This document shows, piece after piece, positions 37,801-46,390 of a stretch of 64,000 nucleotides of DNA. The position numbers were made by a program, and so were the translations under genes. The stretch spans positions 2,404,135 through 2,468,134 of the forward strand of contig OZ005692.1 in assembly GCA_963930775.1 (NCBI GenBank). The letters are read 5' to 3'. The stretch's first letter is position 1; each line of letters opens with the position of its first letter. The notes beneath the pieces are model-generated. The model ran no database searches, was not told the origin of the DNA, and saw only the letters and a list, made by a program, of their open reading frames with translations. This DNA is from Cliona cf. orientalis. Taxonomy: Eukaryota; Porifera; Demospongiae; Clionaida; Clionaidae.

Positions 37801-38918
37801 TTCCTGCTAGTAATTAATTCCACTATCCTTGCAGTACTTCCCTACATGTTGTAACAAGGGCCATTGGGTCCACCAGAGAATGGAATGTGAAACATTTATT
37901 TGGTGTAATTCGATACACACACATCTACGTATAATAGCGGCAGTTTATATACAACACCAGAATGGAAGCCAATTGTACAATGTTACGTATGTTGTGTGCT
38001 GTGTTGTACTAACTATATGTTAACATTGTGTGTTGCTGTACTCCACCTTTAGCTTGATGCTCTCTAGCAAGTTTCTCAAACAGGGGTTGGTCCACTCTGC
38101 TAACTGTTTTCAGAAGTGATTTCCAGGAGGGGAGACCGTATTTCTCTGTGTTATAGTCTCGTAGAATCCACTGCATGAGAGCCTCGTTCCAGGATCCTTC
38201 ATTATCATCATTACTGTCCTTGATGGTACGAATTGTTTTGAAAGACAAACCCATAAATCCGCTAAGCTGTTTCCACTTAGCAGCCAGTGGGCTACAAGCG
38301 ATTATGACATCATTCCAACTCTCCTCATCTGAAAGAATACAGCACATAACATTTTCCCTTTTTTCACTCTCTCTGAATAGAAATAGGCAGCTATGTACTC
38401 ACCGAATGTTGTGTCATCAACTGTCGAGAGGATCTCATCAACTGTTTCTATAAATCAGCAAAGTGAATACATGATTTATATGGTGTAGTTGGTACTGGTA
38501 TATGTGCACACATGCCCAGTGCATATAATATTAAATTTCAATATTATGCATATTATACAAAATACTATATACAATCATGCACAATACAGGTGCACACATA
38601 CCAAATATGGGCAATCATTATTCAAAGCACAGTCTAATAATTATTATGTGTATAATAATAATATTATTATTTTTAATCTAGTGTCAGTCCCCATCCCCTT
38701 CAAATCTACAATAATATTATAAAACTGGAATCATATTTATTATCCTACCAGCATATTATGTTTAATAATGATTTTAGTGGCCTACCTTGACCGAGAGGCC
38801 CAGGGTTGAGTTCCACATCCCCAGACATGAGTAGACATTGACGCTTGACCACCAAGAAGTAGGCAATCGTGTGGTAGAGGTACAATATCACTGATACTGA
38901 CTGCTTATCTAGAAACAT
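27877..38918 (-). CDS. 2A leader-Death-NACHT-LRR-Roc-COR-Death-Kelch protein (predicted 2165 aa)
   Basis: Ten exons, minus strand, every junction GT-AG and phase-matched: 38918-38786, 38447-38403, 38328-38047, 37467-37352, 37289-37173, 36999-32724, 31963-31798, 31591-31290, 30445-30342 and 28833-27877. Domains with approximate residues: hydrophobic leader and 2A motif 1-41; Death domain 60-152; two similar Ser/Thr-rich exons 154-231; NACHT from about 320, with P-loop GEAGIGKT at 322-329 and Walker B-like MIADGWDEL near 400; LRRs 730-915; Roc GTPase with P-loop GPGRSGKN near 950, G3 NTGGQ near 1135 and G4 GTHRD near 1226; COR about 1300-1470; second Death domain about 1670-1760; Kelch 1848-2165. 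It resembles an NLR fused to the Roc-COR-Death tail known from DAPK1-type proteins, plus a propeller. A cytosolic or membrane-linked sensor is inferred. The chosen ATG (38918) is the first in frame with A at -3. Confidence 0.82.
29540..30220. mobile_element. pogo/Tigger-like non-autonomous element in NACHT gene intron 9
   Basis: ACAGTGGACTCTCCGAATAA at left is mirrored by TTAATAGAGAGTTCACTGTA at right, about 680 bp. The interior repeats GTCCGTTATT-like motifs near both ends. Ends of the ACAGTGxACTCTC type are typical of pogo-related MITEs. No intact transposase. Confidence 0.75.
30612..31131. mobile_element. MITE with ATCGAAATCCGGACGG-type ends
   Basis: ATCATCGAAATCCGGACGG at left pairs imperfectly with CATGTCCGGGATTCGACGAT at right, about 520 bp. 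Internal GGACATxx motifs recur. Non-coding, in intron 8 of the NACHT gene. Confidence 0.7.
31625..31757. mobile_element. Partial copy of GTGTCCCGGG-type MITE
   Basis: Shares GGGTCAATGTAGCAG and GCTTACCCAGGACACTAT-like blocks with the copy at 50174-50336. Truncated at the left. In the intron that splits the second Death domain. Confidence 0.6.
32665..32697. repeat. GC-rich short hairpin downstream of the giant NACHT exon
   Basis: AGCAGGGGGCGAGCGG is followed by AGCGAGCCCCCCGTGCT, forming a compact stem. It lies within the intron, 27 bp beyond the donor of exon 6. Confidence 0.6.
37507..37693. mobile_element. GTGTCCCGGG-type MITE in NACHT gene intron 3
   Basis: Ends ACCATACTGTCCAGGATAAG and GGGATACTACAGTAT with the same GTGGGCGCTTAxCC interior theme as 11443-11615. 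Confidence 0.7.
38796..38822 (-). other. 2A ribosome-skipping motif GDVELNPGP in exon 1 of the NACHT gene
   Basis: Codons for GDVELNPGP match the D-V/I-E-x-N-P-G-P consensus of 2A peptides exactly. At a 2A site the ribosome fails to join the final Gly and Pro but continues, so one reading frame yields two products. Here the split would fall after residue 40, releasing a 40-aa leader and a protein starting at Pro41. Just upstream is a hydrophobic stretch (SVSVILYLYHTIAYFLVV, residues 7-24) that could act as a signal or signal anchor. From memory, similar leader-plus-2A arrangements are known for NLR-type proteins of sea urchin and sponge. Confidence 0.9.
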
Positions 38919-39939
38919 ATTTTTCACCACGATCAGTTCTGGTTGGGCGAGACAGATGGTCAGGTCAGCTTAGCGGCGTATAAATGGATGAATACAACAA
39001 TCAAACCACAAATTTATGACCACTCCCAATCGGTTAAGAATTCACTAGTCTAAGATGTTTAGCAGCTATAATATTATAATATCAAGTTCGATGCTGGTCC
39101 ACTGAAAACTCAGCTGTGATGATAAGCCTGATCTCAGGATCGATGTAGCCAGCAGTGGGCCACACACTGTGATGACAGCGGTACAGTCTGTAGCTTTGTT
39201 GATTAGTCAAGTAGGAATAATGTGGTGAGTATCAACAATAATAGTGGGATGAGGAATTGGGATGGCGATCTAATGAGTGAGTGCTGGAACGGATAATGTT
39301 AAATAATCAATGTAACTTTTCCAGGGAATTAATCTTCAAAATTAGCCTCTCATTGCTCGTAGCTAGCTATCTATTAAAATAGAGTTCATGAATCCTCAGC
39401 TCTCACCGGAAGTTAAAGTATTATGCTAATTTACTATCGGCGCTACGTATCAGACGCAGTTCTATTAAAGCAGTAGCTAACTGCCTTCCTAGTTCAATGG
39501 AGCGCAAATTCTACTACTCACCTAAAGCCAAAGATGAAGACGGTTTGCGTGTGTAACTTGCGAAAATCCAGGAACACGTCTGACGAGTTTATAATTAAAA
39601 ATCCTTGCTTGACACAGCCGTATAATTATAGCTGGGGGAATTTCCCATTTTTCTACGCCCACACAATATTCTACCACACCCATCCATAGTCTGGCAGGCC
39701 CAACCCCTTCACAAAAGTGGGAGGGGCTGACCATGAGGATAACTCCACTGCAATAGAGGGGGGAATCATTCAATCCATCGGTTCATACATCTACTATCAT
39801 CTACCACCATTTATATGCGCTCCTGCTACTACTACTGATGACAGCCACTACAACTTAATTATAAAGTGTAGGATTCATAAACACTGATGTCGAAACGTAA
39901 AATATTAGCTATCGTCTCTACTGTTCATTGATTCCATGG
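38919..39939. promoter_or_regulatory. Upstream region of the NACHT gene
   Basis: This 1-kb spacer separates the NACHT gene start from the duplicated FRMD4 fragment and must hold the NACHT promoter. I see no gene, no clear TATA box and no repeated element. The frames reading through it lack domain similarity. Confidence 0.4.
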
Positions 39940-40933
39940 GCAGCCATCCTCAACATCACCCACACTGGTACATTACACCCAGGCCAGAAAACTGCGGCAC
40001 CCCCATGACGTGAGTGAACATTAAAAGGTCAGAAACTTAAAGAGCCTGGTCAGTTCCTGGATCTATATGGAAGGACGACTCGCGAAAATATTAACAGGTC
40101 CCCGAAACCCAAACCCTGTCACGCTAAAGCGAAAATTTGGAGTCGTTCATCCATATTGAACCCATTTCCTGAGTCTAAGGTGTCCAATTCTATCACAGTT
40201 TTATCAGCCAATTCGTCTCCAAATCTTGGTTTTCTTATCAAAGGGAAGGCTGGTTATGTTTGGGGAACAGTGGGAGTACTCTCCCAGCACTCATGATTCT
40301 TATTACTCCCTTGCCCCCCATGGGTGGCAGTAGCTACATTAATCATGCATGCCGGCGCCTTCCAACAGCAACCCCCACACCAAACACTATCAGGAGGTAC
40401 GTACCAACACTGCCACACTCGTATAATGTTATTATATTATTATCACACATGCTCTCCTATCTCTATCTCTGCCAGGATTTACAGTCAACATTATCCACAA
40501 GGCTCGTCATCGACAGGGAAACCTCCTGTGCCCCTTCAATGTCCCGTAAGGCTCCACCCACTAATCTACCCTCTCCCCAGAAATCACACCCCTACAGTAT
40601 GGCGATCATTCTGGTCAAATGAGAAGTACTGCTCTCTGGTACGATGACAATTCAGGGATTGAAGCTGTGTCGTCTGGAAATGCTGCTGCTCAAGCAGGGG
40701 GACATCCACACAGAATGTCAGGTGGTAGTCACATGACTGCCAGTGGTGGTCACATGACCAGTGATGGGCAGAGAAAGAATCAACCTCCTGGTGGTCAAGC
40801 TCCACCTAGTTCACAAACACAAGGTATTACGCTACCTAGACAGCAGTCAGAGGAGAGTTATGGTCTTCAGGAGATATTGAACATTTGGGACAGTAGCAGT
40901 AAGAGCCGTTTTGGTGAAGGAACGTTGGTATAG
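39940..40933 (+). pseudogene. Truncated duplicate of the FRMD4 3' exon
   Basis: This matches FRMD4 exon 17 from about position 26806 to its stop codon at 27688, in the same orientation. The upstream half is rearranged and shifted in frame (a GTACGTACC insertion and other indels near 40400-40620). The last 104 codons (40619-40933) remain open and nearly identical, ending SRFGEGTLV against SPFGEGTLV in the parent. It lacks FERM and CUPID exons and has no visible start, so it should not make an FRMD4 protein. It converges on kinase gene C's Kelch exon exactly as the parent converges on Kelch copy B. Confidence 0.9.
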
Positions 40934-42100
40934 TAGCTGTCATGATTGTATAATTATTCTAAAATTTTGTACTATAGATTGTGTTATGCCTATGTAATAA
41001 GAATGTTATGAAATTAATATTGTGTTTACATAAATTAATTATAATTTTATATTATGTTATTACAGATATTAAATTTTATTACAATGTGCACTCGATAGCT
41101 ACATTTAATACACACAGGTATTGTAGTGTTTACAAAATTGATGCCATTTCTATCATTAAATTTTGGCTTGTTTCACCACGACCACCTCCAGCAATTATCA
41201 ATTCTCCAGTGGGTAAAACAATGCAGCCACTGTGACCTCGTGGAGTAGGTAGCTCTCCAGCCATGACCCAACTATTACTGCTAGGCTGATACATGTGGAT
41301 AGCTGAGCTTCCTGGAAATTTCCCACCACCAATTGCTAGCAGAGCTCCATTTAAGGCTAATGCAGTGGATCGATCCATTGGTGTATCAGGTAGTGACTGC
41401 CATGGTGATGGCACCGGAGCATTTGTACTTGCTGATTGGGAAGCAGCTTGAGAGGTGAGTTCATCCAAATTCACGCTGAGTACCTTCTTGGATGCAGCTC
41501 CGGGACCCTTGATGAAGCCACCCAAGAGATAACACATATTGCCAATTGTAGCTGATGGTGCTTGTTTACATGGCCGAGGTAGTGATGCAGCTTGGTACCA
41601 CTGTACTGGCTCAGTAGTGTCCAAAATCTCAACTCTTGAGAGATTAGTGTATCCATCACCTCTACCTCCCATCACCACCAGCCACCTGTTGTTGTGGGTA
41701 GCTACTGATGGTGCGTTGCATGCTGTGGTCATTGGTGGTAAGGGGTGAGTCCATCTTTTTGATTGTTCATTCCATACCCCCAGCTTGTTGGTCTTGCTAT
41801 CATGGTTTTCTACTTCACGTCCACCCACCAGTACTAGTTGGTCATCAACAACAGCCATGGAAAAGTATATGTGTGTGTACGGAGGTAGAAAATCCCAGGA
41901 GTCCTGCTCAGGCTCATAGACCATCACTTTTAGCCCATCCCTGTCTGAGTCTGTCATCCCTCCTCCAATGTACACCTTCTCCTTGAACATCACCACCCTT
42001 GGGTATCCATACATTCCAAAAGGCATATCCTTCCCTCTCCTCCATTTCAGCCTCAAAGGAAGCTTCAGTTCAGCCAATGATGTCTGCAGACAAATGATAA
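39940..42100. repeat. Segmental duplication of FRMD4 tail plus Kelch exon
   Basis: The order FRMD4 3' end (+), AT-rich spacer of about 190 bp, then Kelch exon (-) is present at 26806-28860 and again here. Spacer motifs such as TTAATACACACAGGTATTGTAGTG also match. The 5' part of FRMD4 exists only at the first site, so this copy is the derived one. Confidence 0.88.
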
Positions 42101-44929
42101 TTATTATTGTGTTATAGCCAAAAATGGTATATTTATCATGTATGCATGGACTAATCCTGACCATATATTTATTTACAAACAATACCGGCATTGTTTGTAA
42201 ATAAATACATGGTCAGGATTAGTCACTTCTGTATGCATATATTTCATGTATTTCCTGTTCTCTACTCATGATCAGTCATCTCAGTTGTGCTCTCTAATAA
42301 TAATAATAATATTATAGTATACTATTTGTATGTATAGCTATGTCCTTGTGCACTTAAAAAAAACAACATTTATCTCAGTCAGGATAGTGCTAGCTAGGAT
42401 AGACTTGCCAATTGCAAGTTAGTCAGTTAGTTAGCTACTTATTATATATAGCAGTCTCTTTCATTGGTGGTGTGATACACCACAGATATTATAATATTAT
42501 AATTGCCAGTCAGTCTATGCAATTAAGATCCAAACAAACAGCTATATTATTAAATAGTGGATCCACAAGTACCACATGCATTCATATTATTATATTATTC
42601 ATATACCTTTTCTATCTTCATTACCCCAGTACCAGAGTGCTGCACTGCTCTCTGCAACAATTTTTAATATTAGTGAATTTCTTGTAGGAAGAGTTATAAG
42701 TTTATACAATGTCATGATATGCACAAATTAATGTACAAGATACTATAAATTTACTATTGATGGCATGTCCAGCAGTAATCTCACTATCTCGCTCTGTAAT
42801 CTGCTGATATCAGAATTCTTCTGTTGGAGTTCCCCTCTTAATTCTTCTTCTCTCTGTCGCTGTCTCTCTTCTAGTTGGTGGACTGCTGTCATGTGTTGGA
42901 TATCTTTTTGTTGGAGCTCTGCTCTGTGTGTTTGTTGCAGCTGAGTCATCTCTTCCTGTAATTACGAGAACATTAATGGCAGTTATTTTTATGTACTAGC
43001 TAATAGTTTCCTTATACCTCAGAGTCTAAGTTTACCTGAACTTGCTCCAGCTGGGTGTTCTTCTGTTGTATTTCCTCATCCTTTTGATAAAGCTCTGCTC
43101 CGTGCCTTTCACTAGCAATCTGTAATATCTGCAAATTAATGAATTCACTAAAATAATTTCGTGACAACAATAACCCTCAGAAGTTAAGCTACCCAAATTC
43201 AATACCTTCCAGTAGCCATTATCTTGATCAAGAAGTCACTTAATTGTAGCTATACTAATGCTGACCCTGTGTATTTACTAGTACAGTCTAGAATGTTAAG
43301 AGTGCATGTATACCTCAAGCTGATGTTGTAATTGCTGTATCTCCTGATCTTTTGCAGCCAACTGATTGAGTTTTTCTTTCTTCAAAGTCATTGCTGTCCT
43401 CACTTGCCTAGCAGCGTCCATCGTTGTCAATTCTCCACAAGGTCCTTCAATGTCTCCCTTTACCTCCTCCAGTGCTGTCACTAGCTGTTCTGCTGTGGGT
43501 CTCTGTGAGGGATCATTGTGTAGACAGGTCTTGATAAGAGCCACAAGAGCTCTCCCTTCCAGTTGGTCAAAGTAAGGCTGACGTCGCTCCACTTCAGAGC
43601 GACCCAATAACCTCCCTGGAGAGTCTGGATCAGCATAGTTAGGTTCCAGTAGATCACCAGGAAATATCTACATATGAACAAATCAAATTAAAGTGCAGCA
43701 GTGATATAATTATAGTGTTTAACGCATATTACACAGAAAATTATTATTATGTAATTGGTACTGTTGAAAGATCGTTGGCTAGTGTTGACTGAGTGAACTC
43801 TTTAAAATTAATGGCTTTGCCAGCTTGCTAAGTCTAGGCTATCTATAATCTAAGCTTGCCAAAAGAATAATAATTATAGCCATGCACAACATAATAATTT
43901 TTATTATAGGACCAGATTCCGAGACAATATTCTACATATCATATTACATTGATACTCCCTCCATAAATTCACTTACTAATGATTATACTATCAAGTTTGG
44001 TATACATAGCTTAGAGAAGATGTGATCAATGACATGTGGATGGTGGATAGGAAACAAGGAATCAATATAATATCATGGCCTACAATGAAATAGCTCAATA
44101 CAAGCCTGATTGGCTAAGCGCTTAAGCATGCTACCTGTAGAAGGGTAAAGAGAGCGAGATGACCAAATGAGAAGACATCAAGGCTGGGGCCATAGCGAGA
44201 TGATGATGAAAGTGCTTCAGGAGGCATGTACACCAGTGTCCCTGGTAACTGAGATAGCGTCCTTGCTTGCTGGCCAGGCTGTAGATTCACGATACGCGAG
44301 TTTCCAAAATCTGTGATTTTGGCCACAAAGTAGGATGTCAGCAGGACATTCTTTGCCGTCAGGTCCCTGTGGATGATTTGAGGAGTGTGCTTGTGCAGGT
44401 AGAGCAGACCCCTGGATACACCCTCTAGAATGGATCGCTCTAATGCTAGAGGGATGCTGGGGACTGTTTCAAGTAGATTATCAAGGCTACTGTCCAGTCT
44501 CTCCATCAGCAGCACAGGGAGTTGGCAGTTGGGGAGGAAACACACACCCAGGAATTGCGTGATATTGGGGTGACGAAGGTCAGACATCAGCTGACACTCC
44601 TGCACGTACTTTCTGGTTAAATTTTCTATTCCAGCATTATCATCATCAATGAGAATTTCATGGATCCTCTTGCCAGCACATACCAGACCATTCACTTCAA
44701 TCTGAAGGGAGGGAAGTTCCTTATTAGACTAATCCCCATCATAAAATTAATAATTATTTTACTGATGCTAAAAATTATAACTACTGTCCTGATCAGGGTT
44801 TCTGCATGTCTTTACCTCTTCAACTGATCCATAGGAGCCTGTGCCTAGTTGTTTTCCAGTGGCTCTTCCTTCTATTACAAATCTAGCCAGTTGGCGATCA
44901 TCGCGCAGAACTAGAAGACGTCGAGCCAT
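41130..44929 (-). CDS. Kinase gene C: TKL-like protein kinase-coiled coil-Kelch protein
   Basis: Seven exons, all introns phase 0: 44929-44816, 44701-44135, 43667-43314, 43128-43036, 42955-42755, 42651-42607 and 42083-41130, giving 775 aa. Kinase motifs: GTGSYGSVEE loop, CAGKRIHE with the probable ATP-binding Lys, HRDLTAKN, DFGNSR, and NDPSQRPTAEQL. Two coiled-coil exons follow, rich in Gln and Glu (AELYQKDEEIQQKNTQLEQ and ERQRQREEELRGEL), then a 15-aa linker exon and a Kelch propeller. Exon 2 has the same 567-nt length in genes A, C and D. The fifth exon has lost the donor used by gene D and appears to use a GTAAAT 18 nt further on. The ATG is chosen by alignment with genes A and D; the open frame upstream of it lacks an ATG. 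Confidence 0.88.
42150..42224. repeat. Near-perfect long hairpin beside Kelch exon C
   Basis: GACTAATCCTGACCAT through TTACAAACAAT is mirrored by ATTGTTTGTAAATAAAT through GGTCAGGATTAGTC, with arms of about 36 bp and a tiny loop. It sits about 65 bp upstream of the Kelch exon acceptor, inside the last intron. Confidence 0.85.
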
Positions 44930-45219
44930 CGCTGTTCGAGTCACACCCACCACTACGAACCGTACCAGCCACACCCCTTTTTTATTTGTGGGGCATGCGA
45001 ACATAATGTGCGACAATAATATGACCAGCTGCAGCGCGGTATTTAATAGCTAATATCACGATGGCTATTTGTTATAATAATAATATTACTATGAAATTTG
45101 TACAGCTACAGATCACTACATTAATTTTGTTAATCATAGATCAAGTATGAGCTTGATGCATGGTTGTGGTCACACAAAATTAATTTACAGCATACAACAG
45201 TGTTTATGATGTTTATAAA

Positions 45220-45508
45220 ATCTAGGCTATTTCTATCATTTGGTGTGTTTTATCAAAACTATAAGTAGCTACCTCCAGCAATAATATTATCAATAATTCT
45301 CCACACGACCCAATCTTTAATACTGCCAGGATAATATATGGCATTGTACATGTAGATTGTTGATCTTCCTGAATAATCCTCACCACCAATTGCTAGCAGA
45401 GTTCCATTGACAGCTAAGGCAGTGGATCCATCCATTGGTGTGTCAGGTAGTGACTGCCATGGCCATGGTGGTGGCAGAGCTGCAGGTATGGGTTGAGCAC
45501 TTGCAATT
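45220..45508 (-). pseudogene. Kelch exon remnant
   Basis: The minus strand encodes a Kelch fragment (SLPDTPMDGSTALAVNGTLL, then AIGGEDYSGRSTIYMYN) matching the C-terminal blades of copies B and C. It loses the frame before the usual end. ATGATAGAAATAGCC near 45230 matches the family's last codons. Upstream blades are absent. It lies 5' of kinase gene C. Confidence 0.85.
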
Positions 45509-45649
45509 TCCCGCTATACAGTATCATTCGGGCGGGTGACCAGAAACTAATTAATGATTTATTTGGAGTGGCCTAATAGTCTATAATACATATAGCTACA
45601 TGTACATGTATGTGGTATGTGGCCCTGTACTCAGGCTAACTTCATAACA

Positions 45650-46226
45650 TTATCTCCCCAGTAGCAATTTACTTTTCTGTGGTTATGAGGTAATTATGGT
45701 GTAATTATGATGAAACCTATGGTGTAATCTCTTAGGTAATCTATGAGGTAATTATGAGAAAATTCAGGGCCTCGCTGGAGCCTTTCTGGGACTTGAAAAT
45801 CAGTAAATATGTAGAGTATCTTACGCGTGTATCCAGCGAATACATTACAAGCTGAGCGCTACTTTCTCTGAGAAGTACTGTTGGTTGAACTTCACGTGTT
45901 TTCTTGGCTTACGTAATGCCGTGGATAAATAAAGCTAGCCTTGCGCTATATATAGCACGCATTGTCACAAGGGGCTGTCCCGTAGTCCCGCGCGCGACTG
46001 CAGCAGCGTGACCAACCTGAAGTTCGGAAGGAATACTGTACTGTCGAGTTCGTCTCTGTGATTGAAGCATCGAAACTTGTCGCTGTCAAGGCTGAGAGTC
46101 GATCTTTGACGCCATCTCCATGATTTCTGGGGCGAGCATCGATCGATGTGTACGCATTCTATTGACGACCTTTTACCACATGCACCATTACACTATGCAG
46201 CTACTGGGGAGATGGTCAAGGGTTCA
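45650..46226 (+). mobile_element. About 560-bp inverted-end element (ATCTCCCCAGTAGC family)
   Basis: Same ends and interior as 16841-17399, forward orientation. It separates the Kelch remnant from the eIF4G fragment, whose downstream exons are missing here. Confidence 0.85.
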
Positions 46227-46390
46227 TTATAATATTATAGCAAGTATTGCCATAAAATTTATTATGCACACATGCACCCACTCACTCCTGTGCATGCACC
46301 CACCCAACACACACACACACACACACTCGATCACCGTAATTTTTAAAGTTCTAGTGTTCATCCACTATATATATAATAATTATTATGGTG

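Noticed and set aside
38786-38918. Virus- or retrotransposon-derived origin of the 2A exon
   Set aside because: No reverse transcriptase, capsid or other element coding sequence lies near. The exon splices in phase to a Death domain, so it is treated as part of the host gene.
44930-45016. In-frame N-terminal extension upstream of kinase gene C's ATG
   Set aside because: The extension has no ATG at its beginning, and genes A and D begin at the equivalent MA- methionine. The similar upstream sequence in D is better read as a shared 5' leader.
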